From Candidatus Krumholzibacteriia bacterium (GTDB taxonomy: Bacteria; Krumholzibacteriota; Krumholzibacteriia; LZORAL124-64-63), in assembly GCA_016744705.1 (NCBI GenBank), contig JADGDU010000022.1, positions 16,914 to 80,913 of the forward strand: a stretch of 64,000 bases of DNA, written 5' to 3'. Positions 8,062 through 16,273 of the stretch are shown in pieces (position 1 is the stretch's first letter; each line of letters starts with the position of its first letter). Under the pieces are notes generated by a model, which was not told the origin of the DNA, ran no database searches, and worked only from the letters and a program-made list of their open reading frames with translations. The position numbers and the translations under genes were made by a program.

Positions 8062-9431
8062 TCATGCGTCATATTGATCGTTCCCGAAGCACCGGTGGCG
8101 GCATGGCTTTCAGTTTTGGTATCCATGCGGCGATGCTGTTGTTGATTGGGGTCATGGCCGGGCGCCAGGCGGCAGTTCAGATTGAAGAAGATGATCTGAT
8201 GGAGATCGCCTACGTTGAGGCCACTCTCGGTGAAGACATCATTGCCAAAGTAAAAGCCAAACAGAAGCCTCGTTCAAGACCCGAACCCGCCGGGCGTGGG
8301 GTGAACACCGACAGTGCTTTTAAGCCCAAAGCTGAATCCAGCCCGGAGCCCGTGCGTCCCAAAGCCCGAGAAGCCGCTATTCCTGATCAAATGGGGACGA
8401 TGGCCGCTCCAGATCGTCTTCCTCAGGCCAAACCAAAGCCGCGGATGGAAGCGCCAAAACCCGCAGCAGTTCAACCAAAACCAGCGGTGGCCAAGATGGA
8501 TGTTTCGGTTCCCATCGTTCAGCCTGCAGCCCAGCCTAAAGCCATGGCTCAAGCCACCCAATTGGAAACCAAAGCTCCCAGGCCTAAATCTCGCCAGGTG
8601 ATCGATGCTGGTCGACTGGGTACGCCTGTAAAAACCTTGCAGACTGTGGACACTGGATCTCCCCAAGTGGCGGCGCGTCAAAACAACGAAGCCTTCAAAC
8701 CCAAGCCCGGTGGACTGAAGAGTAAGTCTGCTGCTGTGGCCTCCGGTGATGATGTTCTGGCTCCGGCTGGACAGACCAATCGTCGTGGTCCGGCCATGGC
8801 CGAAGCTGCAGGCGTGGCGTCCGGCGGAGGATTGAAATCCGCAGGTCGTAATTCCTATAGTTCCAATACCGTGGCATTGACTCCTTCGGCCGGTAAAGCC
8901 AGTGGTGGCGGTTCATCCGCAGTGATGGATGTGGCTGGCCCCAGTGGCGGAGGCGGGAAGAAAAGTGGTCGCAAAACCATGCTCGACTATGGCAGTGGTG
9001 GCGGTGGACGCGGTGGTGGCTTGAATAGTCGCCAGCGTATTGCAGAACCCGGTGTGGCCGCCGTGATGGATCAACCCGTTTCTGATTCTCAAACACGCAA
9101 CGCCGTGGCAGAAGTGAAATTGGATGCCAAAGATGTGAATATGTCCATCACAGGCCAGATCCAGGGCCGAAAGATTTTGCAGAGTGCGCCAGCTCTGTAT
9201 ACTGCCAATGCCAAAAAGAAGGGCTTGGAAGGTGTTGTGGCTGTGCATTTCACCGTAATGGCCGATGGCCGAGTGAAGGATAATGTGTATTTCGACCAGA
9301 CATCCGTACACAGGGATTTGAACCAGGCGGCCATGGCTGCCATCAAGAAATTCCGTTTTGCTCCTCTGGGTGCCAATCAGGCCGCTGTTGAGCAGTGGGG
9401 CGTCATTACCATCGTCTTCAAACTGAAGTGA
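8058..9431 (+). CDS. tonB: TonB-like energy transducer with long low-complexity linker
   Basis: A 457-aa protein. An N-terminal membrane helix (residues about 14-35, MAFSFGIHAAMLLLIGVMAG) is followed by a Pro/Lys/Ala-rich stretch (70-230). A Gly/Ser-rich region full of ASGGG-type repeats follows (about 240-330), then a C-terminal TonB fold (about 370-457) with LEGVVAVHFTVMADGRVKD and AAMAAIKKFRFAPLG. TonB proteins span the periplasm and energise outer-membrane receptors; the long linker fits that. The AgmX/PglI C-terminal family is an alternative name for similar proteins. It overlaps exbD by 4 bases and is followed 20 bases later by an exported protein. Confidence 0.85.
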   Translation: MIMRHIDRSRSTGGGMAFSFGIHAAMLLLIGVMAGRQAAVQIEEDDLMEIAYVEATLGEDIIAKVKAKQKPRSRPEPAGRGVNTDSAFKPKAESSPEPVRPKAREAAIPDQMGTMAAPDRLPQAKPKPRMEAPKPAAVQPKPAVAKMDVSVPIVQPAAQPKAMAQATQLETKAPRPKSRQVIDAGRLGTPVKTLQTVDTGSPQVAARQNNEAFKPKPGGLKSKSAAVASGDDVLAPAGQTNRRGPAMAEAAGVASGGGLKSAGRNSYSSNTVALTPSAGKASGGGSSAVMDVAGPSGGGGKKSGRKTMLDYGSGGGGRGGGLNSRQRIAEPGVAAVMDQPVSDSQTRNAVAEVKLDAKDVNMSITGQIQGRKILQSAPALYTANAKKKGLEGVVAVHFTVMADGRVKDNVYFDQTSVHRDLNQAAMAAIKKFRFAPLGANQAAVEQWGVITIVFKLK

Positions 9432-9451
9432 TCAACAAAGGAATCCATGTC

Positions 9452-10429
9452 ATGAATGCAGTTTCATCTTATCAAAAGATTTCCGGGCCCATATTGAGGG
9501 TGTTGATCGTCATGGCTGTGGTGGGGGTGGGTTCGTCCACCATCCCTGTCATGGCCCAAACGGCTGATGAAGCCAAACAGTGGACCAGCGATGGAGAAAA
9601 CGGGGCGGCTTTGCCGGAAATGGTTGTCGAGGCCACCAATGAAGTGCGTCAGAAAATAGAAAAAGGCACTTTTGATTTGGAACTTGATGCCACGGTGATC
9701 GATTCGTTTTTCACAGCCATGGATGAAATTGCCTTGGGTGTGAGCCCTGTCAGTGGTTTGCAACCTCATTTGAATAACCTCGAAACCTTGAAAAGTGACC
9801 AGCCTCCTCATTTGTGGTTGCCTGATATGGCAGCTACTCCTGTGGCTCGGTTTTATCCTGCGGATCCTGAAGGCCATAAAATCAAGACCTGGAATTTGGC
9901 CGTTACTGATTTTCGGGGCAGCCCCTTCAAGAATTACGAGGGTAAAGGCAATCCTCCTGAAGATTTGACCTGGGATGGTCAGGGAGACAATGGTGAGATG
10001 CTGCGCGTGGGATACCCTTACAGTTATGTCTTCACGCTGACAGATAAAGGTACCAATACCTATAATCATGCCGGTGTCAGTTTTCGGATTCCAGCCCTTG
10101 ATTATCACCGTGATGGTGATCGTGTCCTCGAGATGGCCGGGGGCCAGTTATTTCCCCGGGAGGAAAGTGACCTGAATGACTCGGGCAAACAGTGGTTAAC
10201 TCGCAGTGCCGATGAGATCAGGCGCCACCCATACTCCCCGGTTCGGGTGGTTGTGACTGCCGAAAACCAGGAACTGGCCCAGTTGCGGGCTGCTGAAGTG
10301 GCCGGGTATTTGGCCGAAAGCATGATTTTGCCCCTGGAACAGGTAGAAACCGAAACAATCGTCCGTCCTGACCTCCGAGCCGAGATGGATGGAGCGGTGG
10401 CTGTTGTGATTGAACATGTAGAAAAATAA
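9452..10429 (+). CDS. Exported protein with FlgD-Ig-like and OmpA-like regions
   Basis: The protein has about 325 aa. ATG 9452 is preferred over an upstream in-frame GTG because AAAGGAA precedes it. An N-terminal signal peptide is visible (hydrophobic residues about 14-32, ending VMAQ). The middle section (about 130-215) has WNLAVTDFRGSPFKNYEGKG, DLTWDGQGDNGEML and YSYVFTLTD, the pattern of a FlgD-like Ig domain. The C-terminus (about 240-325) resembles an OmpA-like domain (QLRAAEVAGYLAES) without the full peptidoglycan-binding motif. It is last in the exbB operon, 20 bases after tonB, and probably works with that system in the envelope. Function is not assigned. Confidence 0.7.
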   Translation: MNAVSSYQKISGPILRVLIVMAVVGVGSSTIPVMAQTADEAKQWTSDGENGAALPEMVVEATNEVRQKIEKGTFDLELDATVIDSFFTAMDEIALGVSPVSGLQPHLNNLETLKSDQPPHLWLPDMAATPVARFYPADPEGHKIKTWNLAVTDFRGSPFKNYEGKGNPPEDLTWDGQGDNGEMLRVGYPYSYVFTLTDKGTNTYNHAGVSFRIPALDYHRDGDRVLEMAGGQLFPREESDLNDSGKQWLTRSADEIRRHPYSPVRVVVTAENQELAQLRAAEVAGYLAESMILPLEQVETETIVRPDLRAEMDGAVAVVIEHVEK

Positions 10430-10493
10430 CTACAACAGAGAAACGTGGTTTCCCGGGCAGTTTTTGAACGCAGCTGTCTTTGAAACTTCGTCA

Positions 10494-10526
10494 TAGAAAG
10501 CCTCGCCCACCGGGTGAGGCTTTCTA
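10494..10526 (+). terminator. Terminator-like hairpin after exbB-tonB operon
   Basis: Perfect arms TAGAAAGCCTC / GAGGCTTTCTA, extended inward by GCCC/GGGT, give a stem of about 15 bp. The T run is short, so termination may be weak or factor-assisted. Confidence 0.6.
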
Positions 10527-10588
10527 ATACCAATGGGTCAGGAACTAAAGGGCATTGCATTCGTATCAGTGGCTTCCCATGCAATTGA

Positions 10589-10615
10589 TTGACGCCAACG
10601 TCAGTGACATATAAC
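10589..10615 (+). promoter_or_regulatory. Candidate promoter with TGACG-N4-CGTCA palindrome
   Basis: TTGACG at 10589-10594 and TATAAC at 10610-10615 form a promoter-like pair (15-base spacer, somewhat short). The inverted repeat TGACG-CCAA-CGTCA (10590-10603) overlaps the -35 element and could be an operator. It lies about 55 bases upstream of the hypothetical gene at 10669. Confidence 0.35.
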
Positions 10616-10668
10616 GTACTGGGGTCCGACTGTACGGAACTGCCGTGACCTTGGGTGTGGAGAACCAG

Positions 10669-11136
10669 ATGATTGATCTTGAACAATTGAATGCCCATTC
10701 CAGACTCTTTGCCAATATGGTCTTTCGCCAGTGGCCTCAATGGTTTCAGCATGCCCGTTTTGATCCCTATGAAGATTTTGAAAAAGAAGCCCTGCTGATT
10801 GAAATTCCCCGACCGGTGGATGGTTCATCTCACGGTCTGTTCATCACCACAAGTGAGTGGGAAATATCCATTGGTTTTGGTGACTCTTTTCATACCCGTT
10901 TTGGATCCAGCGGTGATCCTGGGGGAGGCAATTTCATGGAAGAAGCCATGGATTTCCTGCGTGAATTTGTCGGCGAAAAAATTGTCATAGCCACGGCTTT
11001 TGAAGATGGTGAATGGCTGGGTGGATGGAAGATTGATATCCGCACACAGGACCTTAATGATGTGGAAGTTGAGCCAGACGTGAAGGTGAAAATTCAATCG
11101 TGGTTAGGCTCTCTTGATCGGGTGATGGTTGGTTGA
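10669..11136 (+). CDS. Hypothetical cytosolic protein
   Basis: A 155-aa acidic protein without a signal peptide or membrane segment, which I do not recognise. Visible features are a Trp/Phe-rich N-terminus (FRQWPQWFQHARFDPYEDF), a central strand-rich part (SHGLFITTSEWEISIGFGD) and a C-terminal VKVKIQSWLGSLDR. The layout recalls small immunity or T6SS-associated type proteins, but no motif confirms this. I chose ATG 10669 because GGAG lies about 7 nt upstream; a GTG at 10645 would add 8 residues. It stands alone between two terminator-like regions. Confidence 0.6.
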   Translation: MIDLEQLNAHSRLFANMVFRQWPQWFQHARFDPYEDFEKEALLIEIPRPVDGSSHGLFITTSEWEISIGFGDSFHTRFGSSGDPGGGNFMEEAMDFLREFVGEKIVIATAFEDGEWLGGWKIDIRTQDLNDVEVEPDVKVKIQSWLGSLDRVMVG

Positions 11137-11212
11137 GTTGAATGTCTTTTACGTTTTTTATACCGTTTTAAAGTAATATTACTTTTGGCAGAAGTGCCTG
11201 ATGTGAGGGGTG

Positions 11213-12139
11213 ATGGCTAAATTTGAGCGTGTTCTTCTGGTTGTGAATCCTGTGTCGGGGCAAGCTAGAGGCTTGCGCCTGGTCCGGCAATTGAGACAAA
11301 CTTTGGAAGAAAAGGGAGTCGTTTGTTCGGTAAGAGTCACCAATGGGTTGGGAGATGCAGAGCGATGGTCTCATACTGCAGCGGAATCCGGATTTGAAGT
11401 CATCGTTGTTATTGGTGGAGACGGAACAGTGGGTGAGGTTGTGGCAGGACAAGCTCGCTGCAGTAATAAAGTTCCGGTGGCTGTTGTTCCCGTGGGCACG
11501 GCTAATGTTGTAGCCATGGCTTTGGCTCTTCCTCTCTTTCCGGGGATGACTAAAAGTAATATTCTGGAAGGCCGAATTATCTCATTTGATGTGGGGTATG
11601 TCCCTGCTTCAGACCGTCATTTTCTGCTGATGGCGGCAATTGGTTTTCCGGCAAAGGTTATCAAAGATTCGCCTCGGAGATTAAAAAATCTGTTTGGAAT
11701 TTTCAGTTACCTCTGGGCCGGTTTCCGCAACGCCTTCAATCTCGATGAGGTGGAAATTTTCATTGATGATGAGAGGGGGGGCCAACGGACCTTTGTGGGA
11801 AACACGGTTCTGCTGACCAATATCGGCAAAATTGGGGATATTAATCTCAAGGTAAATCCAAATACCAGCGCCCATGATGGCAAATTTGATGTTACGGTTA
11901 TTAGTAGCCGCTCTTTATGGCAATTGGTTCTGATTATATTCCGTATGCTCACCTGGCGCTACCGTTCCACACCCACCATGGAAAATTTTCAGGCCTCTGA
12001 AGTGACAGTGCGCACCATTCCCCCCGTTGAAGTACAAATTGATGGGGAAAACATTGGGCTAACACCTCTCAGGACCCAGATCATCCCTAAAGGTGTAAAA
12101 ATCATTGTTGGTCAGCGATATAAGGATGATGATCAATAG
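11213..12139 (+). CDS. Diacylglycerol/lipid kinase, DagK/YegS family
   Basis: A 308-aa ATP-dependent lipid kinase. The N-terminal catalytic domain shows VLLVVNPVSGQARG and the nucleotide-binding VVIGGDGTVGEVVAG (about residues 64-78), then VPVGTANVVAMALALP. The C-terminal beta-sandwich includes a GKIGDINLKVNP stretch and QIDGENIG near the end. Family members phosphorylate diacylglycerol, sphingosine-like bases or phosphatidylglycerol; the substrate cannot be told here. An in-frame GTG directly precedes the ATG; GAGGGG is very close upstream, so the exact start is uncertain by a codon. It is convergent with the TetR gene. Confidence 0.88.
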   Translation: MAKFERVLLVVNPVSGQARGLRLVRQLRQTLEEKGVVCSVRVTNGLGDAERWSHTAAESGFEVIVVIGGDGTVGEVVAGQARCSNKVPVAVVPVGTANVVAMALALPLFPGMTKSNILEGRIISFDVGYVPASDRHFLLMAAIGFPAKVIKDSPRRLKNLFGIFSYLWAGFRNAFNLDEVEIFIDDERGGQRTFVGNTVLLTNIGKIGDINLKVNPNTSAHDGKFDVTVISSRSLWQLVLIIFRMLTWRYRSTPTMENFQASEVTVRTIPPVEVQIDGENIGLTPLRTQIIPKGVKIIVGQRYKDDDQ

Positions 12140-12181
12140 AACATAGGCCGCAAACGGGGGGGCTTATGAGGGGCTAACTGG

Positions 12182-12784
12182 TTAATAACGAGGCCCCAAA
12201 CCTTCCAACCTCATCACCGTTAAAGAATTTATAACTTCTTCTTTTGTCGCCACTTCTGGATTTTTTGCCCACCACCACAGAACCTGAGTCAAGCTTCCTA
12301 CCATGGCCCTGGCTGCCAATCCGGAATTTAAGTCGCCCCGGTAGTATCCTTTGGCCACACCTTCCAGGAGAGCATGCTCTTGGGAGGCAGTCAGGAAGTC
12401 CGAAACTTCTTTCCCTGGTATTGTAGCTAGATTACCACCATCAAACAAGACGATGGCCAAGGGGGGTGAATGCTCTGTGAAAGTGACAAGAGCTGCCATT
12501 TTATCGCCAATTGGGTTGTCGCTTTCCTCTGAGAACTTGGCAATTTCCTGTTTTAAACGTGTCAATGCCAGCTTTAGTACTTCTTTCAACAAATCGTCTT
12601 TGGTTTTGAAATGAAGATAGAGGGTCCCTATTGCCACCTGTGCCTCTTGGGCAATGTCTGCTGTTCTGGTGTTTTTACTACCTTTTTGTGCAAATAATTG
12701 GGCTGCACTTTCCAGGAGCCGGTTCCGTGTATCGGCCTGGCTTCTTTGGCGAGCATTGGGGGCGGTTTGGCTCAAATCTTTCAT
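12182..12784 (-). CDS. TetR-family transcriptional regulator
   Basis: A 200-aa regulator. Its N-terminal helix-turn-helix (residues 17-63) has the TetR signature ADTRNRLLESAAQLFAQKG, TADIAQEAQVAIGTLYLHF and KTKDDLLKEVL. The C-terminal ligand-binding helices are divergent (LTQVLWWWAKNPEVATKEE). A perfect palindrome TGAATGTACATTCA lies 33-46 bases upstream of its start and is a likely autoregulatory site. That sequence is similar to operators of TetR-type fatty-acid regulators such as Bacillus FadR (memory-based comparison), so an acyl-CoA ligand is possible but unproven. Confidence 0.9.
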   Translation of the reverse strand: MKDLSQTAPNARQRSQADTRNRLLESAAQLFAQKGSKNTRTADIAQEAQVAIGTLYLHFKTKDDLLKEVLKLALTRLKQEIAKFSEESDNPIGDKMAALVTFTEHSPPLAIVLFDGGNLATIPGKEVSDFLTASQEHALLEGVAKGYYRGDLNSGLAARAMVGSLTQVLWWWAKNPEVATKEEVINSLTVMRLEGLGPRY

Positions 12785-12816
12785 GTTTGCTCCTGATTGA
12801 AGGAATAGTCACTGAG

Positions 12817-12830
12817 TGAATGTACATTCA
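12817..12830. promoter_or_regulatory. Palindromic operator upstream of tetR
   Basis: The 14-bp perfect palindrome TGAATGTACATTCA lies in the tetR promoter region. TetR-family regulators usually bind such sites and repress their own genes. Confidence 0.55.
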
Positions 12831-12995
12831 ACTGGTTTTACTGGCAATGGTTAATTTGAAACTGGATTTACAAGTTGTAGGTGTACCACATTAATGGGTG
12901 GTTAAGACGGCATAATTAAAAATCTTAAAAGTTACTTGGATCCAAAATAGTCACCTGGAAGGAAAGGTTTGGCCACCGCCTAGTAGGAGTGGAAG

Positions 12996-13094
12996 ATGAC
13001 ATATTTAGCCTTCAGCTATTGCCGAAAAGATCGAAAATCCGTAAGTTATAGAAGCTATCCTTATCATATATTGTGCAACATCACTGAACGGTGA
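12996..13094 (+). CDS. Candidate 32-aa microprotein or sRNA-encoded peptide
   Basis: ATG at 12996 is preceded by AGGAG at 12985-12989 with a 6-nt spacer. The frame runs 32 codons (MTYLAFSYCRKDRKSV..., basic, two Cys) to TGA. An intrinsic terminator lies 41 bases downstream in the same direction, and the only neighbouring genes read away or on the other strand, so an independent transcript is implied. Between stop and terminator the segments AGCTATCCT (about 13053-13061) and AGGATAGGCT (about 13123-13132) can pair, so a structured RNA is an alternative. Not recognised. Confidence 0.3.
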   Translation: MTYLAFSYCRKDRKSVSYRSYPYHILCNITER

Positions 13095-13135
13095 CCTTTT
13101 GAGACCAGCGCAACAGCGAAACAGGATAGGCTCTT

Positions 13136-13164
13136 GGGGGGCTTGAAAAAGGCTCCCCTTTTTT
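13136..13164 (+). terminator. Orphan intrinsic terminator
   Basis: GGGGGGCTT-GAAA-AAGGCTCCCC forms a GC-rich hairpin (one bulge) followed by six T. The T run exists only on the plus strand, so it ends a plus-strand transcript, not the minus-strand trmB. Confidence 0.65.
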
Positions 13165-13242
13165 CTGCATATATCAAACCGTTAATTTTATGTCACTACT
13201 GATGATGGGGCTTTTCAAGGATTTCATTTCTTTGAATAAGTG

Positions 13243-14190
13243 CTAGTCGTCATGTCTGATTATGAATTGAATTCCCTCATCATCGTTGTCATCTGTATCT
13301 TTATCTTCCTGTTGGGGACTACTTTCCTTTGGGGTTTCTATATCAGGGGCCTGGGTGGGCTCTTCCGGCGCCTGAACCAAAGTGGGTAGAACGTCTTCTT
13401 CCGGTTCGGGAACCGGGGTTTCCACAGGTGGGATTTCAATGGAAACTTCTACGTTACTCTGTATGGCGGCATTCAAACTGGCTCCCATGATCAAAGCGAC
13501 AGAGGGGTCTTCACTCCACCACCCACAGGGCAGTTTATCGTTGCCAGCACTGGGAAAACTAGCTACCAGCCAAGTTTGACGATCTATAACCAACTGCAAC
13601 CAGGGAACCGGTTGAGGATCAGCAAAGCCCACAGGCAATGGAATGACGATTTCATTCAGTCCGTTCCACCCCAGTTTTTCCAGGCATAGAATATTGACAG
13701 CCACTTCCGAACTGGCTGCTAGGGCTTCCAGCGCTGTTCCAAGGTTTTGCAAGACGCCTTTATCGGCAAATAAAAGCAATTCCCGGCGGCATTGGGTCAA
13801 CAACTGAGCCACTTTCAGGAGGGTTTGCTCCTGGTCGTGCAGGGCCATGGGGATTCCTCGTGGCGTTTGAATCTCTAGCTCCGAAATTTGGTTCAAAACT
13901 TTGACTTGGGTACCCTTCATATCCGCCAGCAGCTTTTCTGTAAACTCAGCAGGGGGGACGGGTATGTACAGCCGGGGTTTGTCCTGGATGGTGCGCACTG
14001 CACCCAATTTCTCAAGGCTGGCCAAGGTTTTTGAAAGATTGGCTGGGTCCTTGCCCACAGATTGAGCCACCCTGTACCCGGATACCGGCGCTCCCTGTGC
14101 CTCAAGCAAAGTAGCCACATAAACCTCGGCCTCTGTGCGGGTTATTCCCAATTCACGTAGTGCTTGGACTACAAGGTTGTCTTCCGCCAT
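13243..14190 (-). CDS. TrmB-type HTH regulator with acidic tail
   Basis: The protein has 315 aa. Residues 1-80 form a winged helix of the TrmB/MarR-like kind (ALRELGITRTEAEVYVATL, YRVAQSVGKDPANLSKTLASL, GAVRTIQDKPRLYIPVPP). This is followed by a coiled region and a phospholipase-D-like TrmB effector domain (about 110-240, ELLLFADKGVLQNL and GWWSEDPSVALIMGASL). The last 75 residues are Pro/Glu/Asp rich and probably disordered. TrmB proteins usually sense sugars or other small ligands; no transporter is adjacent. An inverted repeat 57-76 bases upstream of its start is a candidate operator shared with bipA. Confidence 0.7.
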   Translation of the reverse strand: MAEDNLVVQALRELGITRTEAEVYVATLLEAQGAPVSGYRVAQSVGKDPANLSKTLASLEKLGAVRTIQDKPRLYIPVPPAEFTEKLLADMKGTQVKVLNQISELEIQTPRGIPMALHDQEQTLLKVAQLLTQCRRELLLFADKGVLQNLGTALEALAASSEVAVNILCLEKLGWNGLNEIVIPLPVGFADPQPVPWLQLVIDRQTWLVASFPSAGNDKLPCGWWSEDPSVALIMGASLNAAIQSNVEVSIEIPPVETPVPEPEEDVLPTLVQAPEEPTQAPDIETPKESSPQQEDKDTDDNDDEGIQFIIRHDD

Positions 14191-14246
14191 GGCTTACTCC
14201 TTGGGTGAAATGCCGAAATGAAAATCGACCAACGCCTCACTGTGAC

Positions 14247-14266
14247 ATGTTGTTGAAATACAACAT
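14247..14266. promoter_or_regulatory. Inverted repeat in trmB-bipA divergent region
   Basis: ATGTTGT-TGAAAT-ACAACAT has perfect 7-bp arms around a 6-bp spacer, between the divergent trmB-like gene and bipA. Likely a regulator-binding site, plausibly for the TrmB-type protein itself. Confidence 0.5.
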
Positions 14267-14414
14267 CTTCATGTTCAAGGATTTGCATTGCCTGGTCAAG
14301 ACATTATTTAATAATTAAAGTCCTATTTGATTCTTCTTATTGGCTATGGGCCCACTGTTGACTATTCTATCGCACGGTCAGGTACTCAATCATTTGATAG
14401 AAAGCGGTTTGGAA

Positions 14415-16238
14415 ATGCAGATCAGGAATGTGGCGATCATCGCCCATGTGGATCACGGTAAAACGACTCTGGTGGATCAGATTTTGCGCCAGTGCAACGT
14501 GTTCCGCGACGGCCAGGAAGTTCAGGAGCGCGTGATGGACTCCAACGATCTCGAAAGAGAACGCGGCATCACCATCACCTCCAAAAATTTCGCCATTACT
14601 TATAAAGATACTCGAATCAATCTGATCGATACTCCGGGCCATGCCGATTTTGGGGGAGAAGTTGAACGGGTGCTGAAAATGGCAGATGGGGTGTTGCTGC
14701 TGGTGGATGCTTTTGAAGGCCCCATGCCTCAAACCCGGTTTGTCCTGCAGAAAGCCATGCAGTTGAATCTTAAACCCGTGGTGGTGATCAACAAAGTGGA
14801 TCGCAAAGGCGCTCGCCCTGATGAAGTGTTGGACGAAATCTTCAATCTCTTTGTAGAGTTGGAAGCCACCGATGACCAATTGGATTTCCGCGGTGTCTAT
14901 GCTGCCGGCCGTGATGGCTGGGCCATTGGTGAGCTTGAGGAAGAAAGGGTCAACCTTTTCCCTCTGCTGGATATGATCATTGAACATGTACCCGGGCCTG
15001 TGCAACAAGAAGGTCCCACTCAGATGCTGGTGGCTGCCCTGGATCACAGTGATTATGTCGGCCGTATTGGCATGGGGCGCATTGTGCGGGGCACGTTGAA
15101 ATCAAAACAACAGGTGGTCCTCATCAAACGCGATGGCAGCCTGCAGACGACCCAGGTGCGACAACTCTTTGTCTTCGATAATTTGGGCCGCAAGGAAGTC
15201 CAGGAAGTGACGTGCGGGGACATCTGTGCCGTCGTTGGATTGGAAGGCGTGGATATCGGCGATACTCTGGCCGATGCCCTGGAACCCGAGCCTTTGGACA
15301 TCATTGATATCGATGACCCGACCTTGACCATGAGCTTCATGCCAAACAACAGTCCGGGTTATGGCCAGGAAGGTAAATACGTCACCAGCCGCCAGGTGAG
15401 AGATCGTCTGTACAAGGCGGCCCACCGGGACGTGGCCCTGCGGGTGGAAGACACCGCCAGTGCCGACACCTTCAAAGTGTCCGGCCGGGGCATTTTGCAC
15501 CTTTCTATTCTGATGGAAAATATGAGACGCGAGGGATTCGAGTTCATGGTCGGGCAGCCCCAGGTTATCTATAAAGAAATCGGGGGCAAAAAGGCTGAGC
15601 CTGTAGAGATCCTCAACGTCGATGTGCCGACGGACCTGGCAGGCACCATCATTGAATACGCGGCAACCCGTAAGGGCGAGATGGTTGCCATGGAGCAGCG
15701 AGAGACGCGCACTTTCCTGGAATTCAGTATTCCCAGCCGGGGGCTCATCGGGTTCCGTAGCAAAATGTTGCGCGCTACCGCTGGTGAAATTGTTATGCAC
15801 CACCGGTTCCACCAATACGAATTCTTTAAGGGCTCCATCCCCGAGCGTACCAATGGCAGCATCATCAGTATGGGTAACGGTAAATCGGTAGCGTTTGCCC
15901 TGGACGCTTTGCAGGACCGTGGCGTTTTCTTTATTGCACCCGGAGACAACTTGTATATTGGCCAGATCATCGGCGAATATTCCCGGGATGAAGACCTTAT
16001 CGTCAACGCGCAAAAGGCCAAACAGTTGAGCAATATGAGGGCCTCCGGTACCGACCGGAAAATGAGAATTGCCCCACCTTTGCTTATGAGTCTGGAAGAG
16101 TCTATGGAGTATTTGAACCATGACGAGTACTTGGAAGTCACCCCCAAGTCTCTGCGTATGCGGAAGAATATTCTGGATGAAAATGACCGCAAGAGGGCGG
16201 CCAAAAAAATCCGCCTTTCTGAAGGATTGACCGATTAA
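14415..16238 (+). CDS. typA: Ribosome-associated GTPase BipA/TypA
   Basis: A 607-aa translational GTPase. G motifs are visible: AHVDHGKTT (G1), RGITIT (G2), [14 protein letters not shown] (G3), [13 protein letters not shown] (G4). Domains II, III, V and the BipA-specific C-terminus follow, including [20 protein letters not shown] and SRGLIGFR. BipA assists 50S assembly at low temperature and stress adaptation. The family start is [18 protein letters not shown], so ATG 14415 is chosen; the frame is open further upstream but the extra residues are unlike the family. It is divergent from the TrmB-type regulator and possibly co-transcribed with the esterase 35 bases downstream. Confidence 0.95.
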   Translation: MQIRNVAIIAHVDHGKTTLVDQILRQCNVFRDGQEVQERVMDSNDLERERGITITSKNFAITYKDTRINLIDTPGHADFGGEVERVLKMADGVLLLVDAFEGPMPQTRFVLQKAMQLNLKPVVVINKVDRKGARPDEVLDEIFNLFVELEATDDQLDFRGVYAAGRDGWAIGELEEERVNLFPLLDMIIEHVPGPVQQEGPTQMLVAALDHSDYVGRIGMGRIVRGTLKSKQQVVLIKRDGSLQTTQVRQLFVFDNLGRKEVQEVTCGDICAVVGLEGVDIGDTLADALEPEPLDIIDIDDPTLTMSFMPNNSPGYGQEGKYVTSRQVRDRLYKAAHRDVALRVEDTASADTFKVSGRGILHLSILMENMRREGFEFMVGQPQVIYKEIGGKKAEPVEILNVDVPTDLAGTIIEYAATRKGEMVAMEQRETRTFLEFSIPSRGLIGFRSKMLRATAGEIVMHHRFHQYEFFKGSIPERTNGSIISMGNGKSVAFALDALQDRGVFFIAPGDNLYIGQIIGEYSRDEDLIVNAQKAKQLSNMRASGTDRKMRIAPPLLMSLEESMEYLNHDEYLEVTPKSLRMRKNILDENDRKRAAKKIRLSEGLTD

Positions 16239-16273
16239 ATTTTTCTCCGATGGTTCTGGTGTAAGGGATCAGT

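Larger units (their letters stand above)
12785..13242. other. 458-base gap between tetR and trmB
   Basis: Contains the tetR operator at its left end, a small plus-strand reading frame with a good ribosome-binding site (12996-13094) and a plus-strand terminator (13136-13164). No longer gene is visible. Confidence 0.6.

Noticed and set aside
8690..9030. Gly/Ser-rich repeat-like DNA in the TonB gene
   Set aside because: Low-complexity linker coding, not a separate repeat element.
12955..12985. Riboswitch-like motif GGCCACCGCC
   Set aside because: No matching cobalamin, TPP or c-di-GMP riboswitch core could be assembled around it.
15102..16121. Minus-strand open frame opposite BipA
   Set aside because: Shadow frame without start context or conserved features.
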